A stretch of 64,000 bases of DNA from positions 159,883-223,882 of the forward strand of contig CAUYUJ010009780.1 in the NCBI GenBank assembly GCA_963575745.1, written 5' to 3'. Each line of letters starts with the position of its first letter. The first letter of the stretch is position 1. The translations under genes and the position numbers were made by a program. Shown piece after piece: positions 51,715-61,650 of the stretch. The notes below the pieces were generated by a model. That model searched no databases, was not told the DNA's origin, and saw only the letters and a list, made by a program, of their open reading frames with translations. The DNA comes from Prorocentrum cordatum. Lineage: Eukaryota > Sar > Dinophyceae > Prorocentrales > Prorocentraceae.

Positions 51715-51884
51715 GACGATGCCCGCGGGAAAGTATTTGGAGAAAAGTAACTATACGTATCTGCACACGAGGGCCCCAAAGCCCAGCGCCGTCACGAAAC
51801 CGAAAATGCTGTAAGGACGAGCTCGGAACATGGAGCATGTACTGGTAGAGGTCTACAGATGCCGACGCCGACGTGGGGAACGAC
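51715..51884. other. Upstream region of the 50,026-51,714 gene
   Basis: No further module or clear splice site seen. Confidence 0.3.
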
Positions 51885-51985
51885 GACGACCACGACGACG
51901 ACGACGACGACGACGGCAACGACGACGACCACAACGGCGACGACGACGACAACGAAGGGCGACGGCGACGGCGGCGGCGGCGATA
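51885..51985. repeat. (GAC)n microsatellite
   Basis: GAC and ACG triplets followed by a GGCGAC-rich end. Confidence 0.9.
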
Positions 51986-52084
51986 GCGGTAGCCCGGAAG
52001 CCTGCCGGGGAACAGTTGACCTGGAGCGTCGCCGCGACCGTACCGCCCGGAAAATCTCGCCACACACAGACCCAAAAGGGCCGA

Positions 52085-52560
52085 AGAAAGTGTTGCGAAA
52101 TTGACCGGGGGCTCTCTGGATAAACTCCAGGACGGGCCCAGAATAGTAATGCGAAATTGGTCAGGGGGCCCAAGAGAGGCCCAAAAATACTCCAGGACGA
52201 CCCAAGGAAGTGTTGCGAAAGTGACCGGGGCCCTCTCCGGGTAAACTTCAAGACGTCTTGGGGATGTCTTGGGCCCCCAGAGGGACCCAGGATGGCCCCC
52301 AGAGGGCCCCGACAAGGCCCCAACCCAGCTCTATCATGATAAAGCTGGTTTGGGGCCCTCTTGGAGCCCTCTTGGGGCTTTCTGGGGCCCCAAGGGGGCG
52401 CCAGGAAAGCCCCATAAGGGCCCGACAAAGCCGTCGACAAGGCCCCAACCCAGCTCTATCATGATAGAGCTGGGCTTTGGCCCTCTTGGAACGCTCTTGG
52501 GGCTCTTTTGGTCCCCAAGACGGCGCCAGGAGGGCCTCGAGAGGACCCCGACAAAGGCGG
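52085..52560. repeat. CCCCAAGAGGGC repeat with two hairpins
   Basis: Diffuse repeats of GGGGCCCTCTTGG and CCCCAAGA type. Embedded are two related inverted repeats: a perfect 26-bp palindrome centred on TCATGA (52,449-52,474) and an imperfect one at 52,324-52,349, 125 bp apart and both inside a CCCCAA...TTTGGG context. They suggest a tandemly duplicated structured element. Confidence 0.75.
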
Positions 52561-52689
52561 AAGGCGAAACGGCTTGGAGCATCCCGCACGCGGCACCTCT
52601 GAACCTCAGACGAAACTGGCTGGACTACCGTGTTCGCGACATCTATGAGCCTGAAGTTGCCAAGATGTCTTAGGCGAAACGGCCGACAT

Positions 52690-53198
52690 TCAAACACGAA
52701 CGCCCTGCTTGGTGTGCCCATAAGCGACTTTGAGCTCGACGCTCCTATACTTTATCCACTGCGGGTGTTCGTCGTGGACGCTCTGAGCTTGGAAATGGAA
52801 ACCACCAGTCCCCGTCGCCTCCACCCACGCACCTGTGATATTCAGCTCTGAGACAGACATGTCTGCCCATCGTTCACCCAAGTGAGGTGCCTCAGCCTCG
52901 ACGCGAAGCAATGCATTCGCACGGTTCCACGAGGGATGTACATGAGAACATGCTTGCCCGGCTGCCTCAAATCGAACCGCTGAACCAGGAAAATCTGCAA
53001 GTGGGGATCGCCGTCAGCGCCGCCGTCGTGCTCGCGGTCGTCGGCGACGGCGGCGGCGACGACGACGACGACGGCGGTAGTGACGAACATGTCTGCACAT
53101 CGTTCACCCCAGTGCCGTGCCTCAGCCTCTACGCGAAGCAATGCATTCGCACGGCTTCCACGAGGGATGTTTATGAGAACGTGCTTGCCCGGCTGCAT
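52690..53198 (-). CDS. Exon fragment with an internal ~120-bp duplication
   Basis: The minus strand encodes QPGKHVLINIPRGSRANALL, then RVEAEARHWGERCADMFVTT near 53,198-53,080, and a second copy of that segment near 52,975-52,855 broken by a one-base deletion. In another frame the second copy continues into ADMSVSELNITGAWVEATGT, then GFHFQAQSVHDEHPQWIKYR and VELKVAYGHTK, ending at a stop at 52,690. The composition is convincingly coding but the family is unknown. Between the copies is a GAC/CGG repeat. Confidence 0.5.
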
Positions 53199-53224
53199 CC
53201 GACGTGGGCGCTCAGGCCCCCCCT

Positions 53225-53385
53225 CCGCCTCCTCCTGCTTCTCCTCCTCCTGCTTTTCCTCCTCCTCCTCCCCCTCCTCCTCCTCCTCCTCCTGCTCCTC
53301 CTGCTCCTGCTCACCCTCCCCTCCCCTTCCCTCCCCTTGTCCCTTCCCCTCCTCCTTCCCTTCCCCCCTTCCCTTTGTACGTACA
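53225..53385. repeat. CTCCTC pyrimidine tract
   Basis: CTC and TCC triplets, then CCCTTCC-rich DNA. Confidence 0.9.
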
Positions 53386-53420
53386 CGTGCTCAGATTTCT
53401 GAGCCCATTCTTTTTGAGTC

Positions 53421-53650
53421 ATGTTTGCCAAGCCCATCGCGCGCGCTCGCCATCTGTCTTGGGGCATCGAGTATGGCGCGGAAAACGGGGCCATGCCCAC
53501 CCAGCACCGCCTGATGCGATTCCTCAAACAATGCTTGCAGGAACGCGGAAAACGACCCCGTGTGGTGACGTTAACCCGGCCGGCGAACGGTGACCTCAGG
53601 GGGCCCCCGGAGGCCTCCCAGAGGTCACCGACACGAGGCACCCACGGGGG
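53421..53650 (+). CDS. Possible small exon, unrecognised
   Basis: Plus frame from ATG 53421 with FAKPIARARHLSWGIEYGAE, then PTQHRLMRFLKQCLQERGKR. Composition is protein-like for about 60 codons, after which it runs into TG repeats. The minus strand is also open with plausible sequence, so strand and reality are uncertain. Confidence 0.3.
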
Positions 53651-53659
53651 TCCACACTG

Positions 53660-54060
53660 TGCAGCATGTGCGTCGTGTACTATGTGTGTTGTGTGCATTG
53701 TGTGCGTTTTGTTGTGTGTTCTGTGGGACGTATGTGTGGGCTCTGTGTGTTGTGTGTGCGCGCTTTGTGAGTGTGTGATATGTATGTGTTCGGAATGTGT
53801 GTGTAGGTGTGCGTGCGTGTGTGTGTTTGTGTGTGTATTGCGTGCGTTTTGCCAGCTGCGTGGTGTGTGGGTGTGTGAAATATGCGTGCGTTGCGTGCAT
53901 TGTGTATTGTGTATTCTGTTTGATCTGTGTGGTGTATGTGTGTGTGTGCGTGTTGTACGTTGCGTGCGTGTTGTGTTGTGTTGTGTTGTGCGCGATGTAT
54001 GTATGTGAGAGAATGTTATGTGTGTGAGAATGTTCTATGTTTGTGGCATTTTGTGTTGTA
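53660..54060. repeat. TG-rich minisatellite
   Basis: TGTGTGTTGTGTGCG-type repeats over about 400 bp, alternating purine and pyrimidine and thus able to form Z-DNA. Cys/Val-rich and Thr/His-rich frames come from it. Confidence 0.9.
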
Positions 54061-54119
54061 CGTCGGAGAGCGATGGTGGGAAAATGGATCAAGCGAAACG
54101 GCCATTTCCTGAAAATCGT

Positions 54120-54425
54120 GTAGACGCCCCTGGAAGCCCTCAAGACCGCCAAGAGACCCTCAAGAAGTCCTGAGATGCCTCTGAGAGGCCTCCAAGCGAC
54201 ATCCCCGGAGACACCGAGTCACCCAGGCGGCCCCTGGTCCACGGAGGTATCCAAGCGACAAACTCCATTGGGTATCTGTCTGTTTGAAAGAATTCTCGGG
54301 GTTGGCGCCTCAAGAAAGCCCCAAGAGCGCCCCAAGAGGGCCCCAAGAGAGCCCGGAGAGCGTCCAACAGGCCTCCAAGATGGCCCGTCGATGGCCCCCA
54401 AAGGCCTCTGAGGCGCTCACAGCGC
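54120..54425. repeat. Diffuse CCAAGA/GCCTCCAAG repeats
   Basis: Same family as 46,845-47,365 and 52,085-52,560. Confidence 0.65.
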
Positions 54426-54792
54426 GAGAGATTACAAAGGTCATGATGTTGACTCCTGTTGTCGTCATCGTCGTCGCCGTCGTCGTCGTCAGTACTTAAG
54501 GTTCACTGCTGTGCCGCACGCTGATACGTGCTACGACTTCTTGATCAGGGCAACTCGACTAGTGTATGTTTTTGGATGGGCTTCTCCGGACACGCGAAGT
54601 GTCACGACTGCTGACTGTGCTGGCCCAACGGGCCAGAGGCTTGCTAAGATCTTCGATCGTCTTGCATGAGGGTACGATTTATCACTTCCTTGGCAACTGT
54701 GGCAGTTGGCTAGACCTTAGTCCTGTGCACTCCCCCTGCAAGCATGCTCATCTGATCTGATCCCCCCCCCTCCTCCTCCTCCTCCATCCTCC
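54426..54792. other. Flank of element E2, nothing recognised
   Basis: A CGTCGTCGTC patch at 54,455-54,495 and a CTCC tract at 54,768-54,790 into which E2 is inserted. No gene. Confidence 0.5.
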
Positions 54793-54998
54793 TGCAAAGC
54801 CCTGAGGAGGGTTCTGCACGGGAGCTTTGACGACGATAGGTCCTTCTCACTCGCACGGCGAAGCAAGTCTCGGTAGCTTCAGCCGTTAAACACTTGAGCC
54901 AAACGCCGACGGGCGTCCGGGACAAATTGTTCCAAATGGCGCTGTCCGGTAACCGGGTACATACTCTCCCCAGTCACCAGAATGCTCACATGTTAACA
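54793..54998 (-). repeat. E2 3' LTR
   Basis: 206 bp; in element orientation it begins TGTTAACATGTGAGC and ends with CA (TGCAAA on the plus strand). Equal in length to the copy at 62,746. Confidence 0.95.
54893..54903 (-). other. Spliced-leader-like 11-mer in the 3' LTR
   Basis: In element orientation TTTGGCTCAAG, the last 11 bases of the dinoflagellate spliced leader as generally known. The same 11-mer is at 62,846-62,856 in the other LTR. Confidence 0.5.
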
Positions 54999-55007
54999 CC
55001 CCCCCTC
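54999..55007 (-). other. E2 polypurine tract
   Basis: GAGGGGGGG in element orientation, immediately inside the 3' LTR; such tracts prime plus-strand DNA synthesis. Confidence 0.8.
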
Positions 55008-55353
55008 GGACGCTAGTCCGTAAAGGCTGACGGGGAGGCGTTAAAACACACTAAGATGTACCTGAGCAGGCAAAACATCGCAACAGAAAGACGTTAAGCC
55101 TCAGGCAAAATTCTTCACGTTGAAAACATACTCACGAAGTGACTTCGTTTACGAGCACCAGCACTCATACATGTTACCTGCTATCTAGCAAACATATCAA
55201 GTCACAGATTAAAACAAAGCACTCAGAGTTCACATCGCTGGCTAGCGTTTATATGCTTTTGATTGCTTTCGCTTTTTATCTGCCAACACCAACGGTAAAA
55301 CTGAAAATGCTCACGCAAGTCAACTTAGCCCAACATGACATGGGCTGCGGATG
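55008..55353 (-). other. E2 3' untranslated region
   Basis: About 345 bp between the RNase H stop and the polypurine tract; AT-richer than the window, no domain. Confidence 0.6.
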
Positions 55354-55959
55354 TCAACACTCTGTGGCCGGCGCGAGCTCGTGCCGACCGGTGAATGACG
55401 TTTGATGGGTATTTTGCAGATGCATGTTCATACTCTCACGGCTGACATGCTTGGTGAGTGCATCTGCAACGTTCTCATGTGTGCCAACTTTTACAATGCG
55501 TATTGTTCCGTCCTTTACCTTCTGCTGTAGCCACAGTTGACATACCTCTATGTGCCTTACCTTGCCTAAGCCGCGTCTACTAGCAATCGCTATGGCTGCC
55601 GTTGCATCGCTCTTCACAGTCAACCCTACTTCGACGTCAAAATCTTTCAACACTGACTGCAGACCAATTCCCACTGAGCTACCTTTCACGAGACCGTAGT
55701 ACTCTGCCTCTCCTGACGATAACGCAATCACACTTTGGGTTGAACTCCAAGATTTTATTAAGTATTTACCCCACATGACTACTCCTCCACTCGTGGACTT
55801 CCTGGTTCGTTTACATCCAGCATAGCCAGTATCAGTCCAGATCGTGACCTCCTGGGGTAGGACCTGGTATTGATATACGTAGCTGCTCCTATCATGGTAC
55901 TTTAAATACTTCCCTAGCTTGACCAGACCTCTCCAGGAGCCTACTGTTGGCTTTGACAT
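55354..55959 (-). CDS. E2 RNase H
   Basis: Copia RNase H, which removes the RNA template. Motifs in order: TIWTDTGYAGCKRTRKSTSG (first Asp), LSSGEAEYYGLVKG (Glu), LTVKSDATAAIAIASRRG (Asp), GKVRHIEVCQLWLQ, and ENVADALTK. All catalytic acids are in place. The frame is the same as that of the reverse transcriptase upstream, from which it is separated only by a TGA at 56032-56034. It ends at 55354 after PATEC. Confidence 0.85.
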   Translation of the reverse strand: MSKPTVGSWRGLVKLGKYLKYHDRSSYVYQYQVLPQEVTIWTDTGYAGCKRTRKSTSGGVVMWGKYLIKSWSSTQSVIALSSGEAEYYGLVKGSSVGIGLQSVLKDFDVEVGLTVKSDATAAIAIASRRGLGKVRHIEVCQLWLQQKVKDGTIRIVKVGTHENVADALTKHVSRESMNMHLQNTHQTSFTGRHELAPATEC

Positions 55960-56031
55960 CGTTCTAGCTAACTCTTTTACGGCATATTGAATATCCGACC
56001 TGTCCTGTGCCAGATAATTCGCTCTGGCCGT

Positions 56032-57150
56032 TCATGCCTGATACTGCTTAGTCATGCTGTGCGAAAGCTCAACCTCATCTCCCTCTTCAACTGGAATCCT
56101 TTCTCCTGGAACCTCTGTTCTGACTTTACCACTTTCAAGCCCTAACTCTTTTACAATTATCTCTGCGTGCCTCTGATCCGCCTCGTACCTCAATCCTTCC
56201 TTCGTCCATTCTATAATTCTGTTAAGGATCCTGATGGCCTTCACGTCCTCCTCTCCTGGACCAAGTCTTCCTCTCACTTTTACCTCAAACTCCTCTTTTA
56301 TTTTCTTTTCAAACCAATCAAGATCGAATTCACTGCCAAGTAATGTAAAGTCATCCCCATGAACGGTTAACCATAATCTCCTTGATTCGTGCTTAAACAC
56401 GCATGGAGACGCGATTTCACTCTTGAAACCAACTTGGACCGCAAAGTCCATGTAGCAGTCTTCCCAATTACTGGCCGCGTCGCGCGTTCCATACATCGAC
56501 TTTAACAGTCTTCCGCACATCCCCGGCTCGTAATCTTCCTCCGGCAATCTGATAAATATGTCCCTTTTTGCCGGGGCATCAAAGTAAGCCCGTTTCACGT
56601 CAATGAAGGCCAATTTAAAACCCTTCTCACGTTCACCCTTTTAATATCCAACTCCCTCGGTGACTGCCATTCAGAACAGTAACTTTTGTGCTTCCAGTGG
56701 GGGCGTCGCTGCGAATATATTTTTCTCTTTGGAGTTATATTTAATTTGCTGCGCCACTAACCCTGACCGGTGATCAGGGCTTGTTTCGTCTCCTTTGTTA
56801 ATGTCGATCCATCTGGTGCCAATTGGTGCCTTGCCGGTAACTTCCCAACATACTTCTTCTTTGACTTTCTCATAAACTTTGTGCTTTCTAAATTGCTCCA
56901 TGTCCTCGTGACGAGCTTTGATTGTGAGCTTTGGATCCGACTCATTGCCGGTCACGTCATCCCATGCGTTAAGTATTTGTCCATCCTCTCTGTGAACCAC
57001 GTTGATGGAATTCATGGGCATTGGCCTAACTGCTCCAACACTTTCGCAAGCTGGGCAAGTGTGGGGGACTTTAATCCAACCTTCATGTTCACATCTTTCG
57101 CACCTCCACTTGTGCGGCGCTGCTTCTCCAACAACTTCGTACGTGAAGGT
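56032..57150 (-). pseudogene. RT: E2 reverse transcriptase (RVT_2) with two internal stops
   Basis: The N-terminal part (about 57,000-56,674) has VYEKVKEEVCWEVTGKAPIG then TRWIDINKGDETSPDHRSGL. The catalytic part (56,613-56,032) has LAFIDVKRAYFDAPAKRDIF (first Asp), LLKSMYGTRDAASNWEDCY and WLTVHGDDFTLLG (Gly-Asp-Asp variant of YVDD). Between them, in the same frame, lie a TGA (56671-56673) and a TAA (56641-56643) within the block that normally precedes the first catalytic Asp. All catalytic residues are present, but the protein could not be made in full without readthrough of both stops. Confidence 0.85.
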
Positions 57151-58530
57151 CGTGGCGATGTTAACTGGCCCCTTTCTGAACATTCTCCTCCGTTCAATTC
57201 CCGTCATCTCGCTCACTTCTCTATCTTCAATAATTCGTCCTGTGTCCAAATCGCGAGTAACCCTCCTAGAGCATGCGCTCCAGAGGGGGCCAGCTGGTCC
57301 GGGTAACATAAGCCTGCTTGTCCCATAATCGCTTCTGGTCCACGTTAACTGGCATTTGTATTCTCTGTTTTCTCTGATCTCGTCGCAAGCCCAGTTAACA
57401 TCATCAATCTGCATATGGTCATGTTCCTCCGAATCAACCTCCATGTCAAGGGGTTCATCTTCTTTCAAAGTCCCCCCTTGTCTTCCATCAATTTGCATCT
57501 GTTCCATCAAACCCTTTAAAATGGCTCGGCATGGCCTGTCCGGGTGCGCTTCTGACCTGTGGGTTCGTCCTCCTCCTGTTGACTCCATATGGCATTGTTG
57601 ACCCTTACACTTCCAACTTAACTCTCGCCCTATGGCCGGGCTGTTCGTCATGAACTTGGTCGGCTTCTTGATGTACATTTCTTCAGCTTTGACCATTTGC
57701 TTGAGGTCGTAACAACACATGCCCCAATTGTACACTTTCACATCCTTGTTCCTAAGTAGCCTTTGAACCGTTGATGTGCTCCATCTGGTCGCTCCCGCGG
57801 GGTGTTCAAAGAGAAAATATAATCCGTTACGCCTTTGAATTTCACAAAGTTCCATCGCAAATGTCAAATGTTTGATCCCGTAATCTAGCATCTGCTTCAC
57901 TCGCTCAGCCCCCAGCCTCTTGAAGTTAAACGTCTGGAGTCTGCTAAACGCTGCGCACATGGGGCTCACTATCAGCAACAATGCTGACTTGGACTTAATG
58001 ATCTTTTTTGCCTTAACTCGCATGGCATGAACGTTAAAGTCCCATGGGTTTCCATGCTGATCACACGTAGTTAAATCCATGGCCAGTCCCAGTATGAGGC
58101 CCATCTTCTCAGCCATTCCAGTGACTCTAACCGGGGAGCACGCCTCACTAACGTGGGCTTGTGTACCTTGTTGGTTAGCTCCATAGACTTTCACTGCCCT
58201 TAGCACTTCGTTGAGTTGATGTGTCACGTCGAGGTCGGAGCTTAGTAGCCAATCAGTTCACTCCGAGTGAAATCCCATCATGTGAAGTCCGTACCTGATC
58301 TCGCTGATCTCTTTCATTTCCTCGTCTTGGTCAGGGCTAACTTGACGGTGTTGTGTTGGCTGTTGATCTTCCTCGTCGTGTTCATTCTCTGCTTTTCTTT
58401 TGACTGGTGAGCTTGGAGCAACGTCCATTCCTTCATCTTTTACTTCAAACTCGGCCCATCCGGTCCACAGGCCGTTAAATGGCCCTTGCATAGCAGACGT
58501 TTGATCACCTCTGCTCCACTCGTCCTCCAA
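57151..58530 (-). CDS. E2 methyltransferase-like domain and linker
   Basis: After a hydrophilic linker (58530-58261, with SPVKRKAENEHDEEDQ) and a TGA at 58258, the frame encodes a Rossmann-like domain: VSEACSPVRVTGMAEKMGLI then LGLAMDLTT (possible cofactor loop), SALLLIVSPMCAAFSRLQ (compare motif IV of C5 methyltransferases with its catalytic Cys), HLTFAMELCEIQRRNGLYFL then FEHPAGATRW, and KPTKFMTNSPAIGREL followed by CKGQQCH. A Cys-rich finger, CERCEHEGWIKVPHTCPACE, follows near 57,110-57,050. Retrotransposon-borne DNA methyltransferases have been described in dinoflagellates; whether this domain is one of those, or a degenerate relative with another role, cannot be settled here. The catalytic Cys is present, unlike in E1. 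Confidence 0.6.
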
Positions 58531-58568
58531 GTTGCGTATTTCCCCCGTGCTGTTAACAATCGCATGTG

Positions 58569-60103
58569 TTACTCTAGACGGCTAAGTTTACCCCAGTCCA
58601 CCGGGCAGTCGCCCCCCGTCGGGTAATACAGGCTCGTCCTTGGGGTTCGGTGTTGACGAATCACCTTGTTTCCTCTGGTTACCCACTCGTCCTTGAGGTC
58701 ATCAACCTTTGCACTTTGAGGTGGTGGCTCGTTGACTCTAGGCCTCTTGGCTGGACTCTCGGGCACTTGGCTTTTACTCTCAACTCTTTGTTGCGCCGCC
58801 GCTGACCTGGTCTGGATGTTGGCATTCTCTTGCCTCTTTAACCATTCTATGACTCTCGCTCGACGTTCAGCGTTATGAGGTTTATGATCCTTGTCACCCC
58901 TAACCAGGCATCTGCATCCATAACACCCAGGCGTTGGACCCATTTGCAAGTATTCGTGCCTTTTCACAGCTATTCCCCTGGCAATGAAAGGCCCAGTTTC
59001 AGGATCTTTAAGCTCCTGTTCCGGTAAGTCCATCGGTACTATAATCCTCGCCTGAACTTCCATGCCTGCCGTGTTAGGATCAGGCTGCCAGGGTAACCCT
59101 TGCATAGCGTTTAGTTCTTCGAGGTTCCATCTTTCCTCCTCACTTCCTTTTCGCTCACACTCGTGGGACTTTCTTGCTCCTTTGGGTATGCCTCTGATCA
59201 GTTCTTGGCTTTTGTCGTTAATGCCTAGAAATACCCCGCTTTCCCAATTCATCTCCAACTTTTCACGTCCTTTATGTGCTGGGGTCTTTCAATACATCAC
59301 GCATTCGCCAAACTCAGGCATCTGCTTGTTAAACTTTCTACCCCGACATCTCTCATGAGCTGTTTTACCGTCAGTGTCGATGGTGAATTTGCTTATAAGT
59401 GACGACGCATACCCCACTAACCATGGCATTACAGAGTGTCTGTCGTTAAATTCAGTCTTGTAATTCGCGTCAAGAACACTTTTAAGTGTTCTGATCTGGC
59501 CCTGAACAGTTCTGACTGCCCTTTCAAGTTCACCGTTGGCCTTTGAATCTCCTACCGGACTCACTTCCACGCCCATTTCCACGTCCCTTGATGCTTTAAC
59601 CGCATTCGCTATTGCTGTAATGGCTGGCTCACCGTCACTTTTTAATATAATCTTCTTGTGTCCCGTGAACCCTATCATGTCGCATGCAACTTTAACTGAA
59701 TATGGCTCGAAGCCCTTTTTGATAAGTGCTCGACTCCAAGTTAACTTGGTGTCCCGGCAGTGCATCACCAGTATCGGGTTCCCATTGTTCGCACGTGCAC
59801 CTTCTTCCTTTTTTCCTTTAAGCCACATGTAATCCATTGAGTTAACTGGAACTCCCCCATTGGCTTTTCTCTTACGTTTCCTATGACTGCGTCTCCTGGC
59901 TTTGCCTCTAACACAGTGCGGACACCATCTTCTATACGGTAAGTGAGTGGAGCTGTGCGCCTGAACCTCTTCTTTTGACGGCTCATGTCACAGTAAACTT
60001 TCTTCGGTAACTCCGCCTCGTCACCTACAAACACATCCTCGACATCACTCATTTCACTTGCACTGCCCCCACATTCACTCCCTTCACCGTCTTCGGTGTT
60101 CAA
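58569..60103 (-). pseudogene. int: E2 integrase, broken by frameshifts and a TGA
   Basis: An acidic N-terminal piece (60103 to about 59,860) changes frame near 59,850. The core follows with MDYMWLKGKKEEG (first Asp), KKIILKSDGEPAITAIANAV (second Asp) and SKANGELERAVRTVQGQIRT (Glu); the triad is complete. A TGA at 59289 interrupts just before NWESGVFLGINDKSQELIRG, the C-terminal beta block. The tail contains MGPTPGCYGCRCLVRGDKDH, a C-x2-C and His arrangement that may bind zinc. The frame ends near 58,569, where another frameshift leads to the linker. Confidence 0.8.
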
Positions 60104-60144
60104 GACACTTAAGTTTTCACTTCGTCTTACGGGTAATGAGGGAC

Positions 60145-61650
60145 TCAGTAAAATAGGTCCGCCTCTAGGGTTCCCTGCCGCGGAAAACCCTCAGCCGAGT
60201 CGGTCTTCACACTCGCTGGCTCTCCGGGCCCTTTCGGCACTACGATGTTAAACTGAAATGTGCCATTCCTCTCGTATATCGCCGTCCGTTTACCAGTAGC
60301 CTTGTGTTCAACATGACTGATGGACTTACCGTTGGAGTTCTGATCAAACACCACTCGATTACCTGCGTTGACCATTTCACGCACCGACCCCAACACCTTG
60401 TTGACTTCTGCCACCTGGATGGGCATGCTAACCGGGTTTCCGCTCTCGTTCCTGCCGGTAATCACTCTTTGCCCATAGTTTTTAATCGTGGTCCCGTTAG
60501 CCGCGCTGTAATGCTTTCCCTGCTTTGACGCGTTCGTGTGTTTAATGGGAAAGTACGTTCCTACTTTAGGCGGTCCACCAGTGTTGTACGCGCCTGAGTC
60601 AACAGTAACCACTATTGTCTCGTGAGTTGCGTTCTGAACTGGAACTGAATTGATCTCTGGGGCTGCACTCTTCATCTCGATAAGTCCAAGTTCACAATGT
60701 TTTTCTCGCCAACTCTTTTCTTGCTTGATGCACTGGTTGATTCTTTTGGCCCACTCATCCACATGGTTGCAGTTAAAGTTACACTCATGTGACTTGTAAG
60801 CCTTCCTCAGGTTAATGGAGACTTTCCTCGCTGCCTTCTTTCTCTCATGTGCTGGTAGAATCCACTGCCCTTCAACTTCTTCATTACTTGACGGCTCGGG
60901 CGGCGCATTTGACTCATCATTCATTCCAACAATGTCACACGCCAGAGGTTGGCCGAAAGAAGTGGTTTGTCCTGCATCGTTTATATCCTCACTTTTACTT
61001 GGCTCAGACTCGTTGGCCGCCTTGCCTGGGTTTGGGCAGTTAATCGCAATCTGCCCCTTACCTCCACACTTGTAACAATCGCGCTGGCTGTGCGGAACGA
61101 AGTTCCTAACCGGACCGTAATTGCTCTGCCAAGTGCCTCCACCTTTGCCTCCTTTTTTGGCCCCTGACTTGCCTTTGAAGCTTAGGTACCCACCGTGCGT
61201 TGATCGGTAACCCTTGCCCTTGCCCCCTTTGCCTTTACCCTTCCAGGGCTTTTTACAGTTCCTGGCGAGGTGACCGAATTCGCCGCACTTGTAACACTTG
61301 GGGCCCAATCCTTTGTCTTTACCCTTGTTAACTGCGTCTATCTCTTCTTGATCTTGCGGTTCACCGTCGACCTCGTTCCACCAGTTCCCATCGTCAGGCC
61401 ACCAGTTACCTTCCTCATCAATCCACCCCGTGGCCTCCCACGACGTTGAGGAGTGAACTCCGTAAACTTGTCCAATGTCCATGGCGTCTTTGTTCTTCGC
61501 GTCGGAGTCCAACTTCTTTTTGCGGGCCCCATCCTCACACTTTGAGTATAACTTTTGGAAGGTGTCAATGTTAAGCCAATCGGGTGTTCGGTAACAGCCT
61601 TGCTGCCATTCGTCAAACCAGTCATTGGCGCGTACCATTATTGCTCTCAA
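60145..61650 (-). CDS. E2 Gag C-terminus with two zinc knuckles, and protease
   Basis: Frame of 501 codons. It starts inside Gag (NDWFDEWQQGCYRTPDWLNI), then has knuckle CYKCGEFGHLARNC (complete C-C-H-C), a Gly/Lys-rich basic linker, and a second knuckle CYKCGGKGQIAINC in which His is replaced by Gln. The protease follows with ETIVVTVDSGAYNTGGPPKV, where Asp-Ser-Gly is the retropepsin active site, then KHYSAANGTTIKNYGQRVIT, and ends FPRQGTLEADLFY. A frameshift near 60,165 separates it from integrase, and one near 61,655 from the rest of Gag. The protease looks catalytically intact. Confidence 0.8.
   Translation of the reverse strand: MRAIMVRANDWFDEWQQGCYRTPDWLNIDTFQKLYSKCEDGARKKKLDSDAKNKDAMDIGQVYGVHSSTSWEATGWIDEEGNWWPDDGNWWNEVDGEPQDQEEIDAVNKGKDKGLGPKCYKCGEFGHLARNCKKPWKGKGKGGKGKGYRSTHGGYLSFKGKSGAKKGGKGGGTWQSNYGPVRNFVPHSQRDCYKCGGKGQIAINCPNPGKAANESEPSKSEDINDAGQTTSFGQPLACDIVGMNDESNAPPEPSSNEEVEGQWILPAHERKKAARKVSINLRKAYKSHECNFNCNHVDEWAKRINQCIKQEKSWREKHCELGLIEMKSAAPEINSVPVQNATHETIVVTVDSGAYNTGGPPKVGTYFPIKHTNASKQGKHYSAANGTTIKNYGQRVITGRNESGNPVSMPIQVAEVNKVLGSVREMVNAGNRVVFDQNSNGKSISHVEHKATGKRTAIYERNGTFQFNIVVPKGPGEPASVKTDSAEGFPRQGTLEADLFY

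Noticed and set aside
53660-54060. Cys/Val-rich open frames as membrane proteins
   Set aside because: They arise from the TG minisatellite on one strand and its Thr/His-rich complement on the other.
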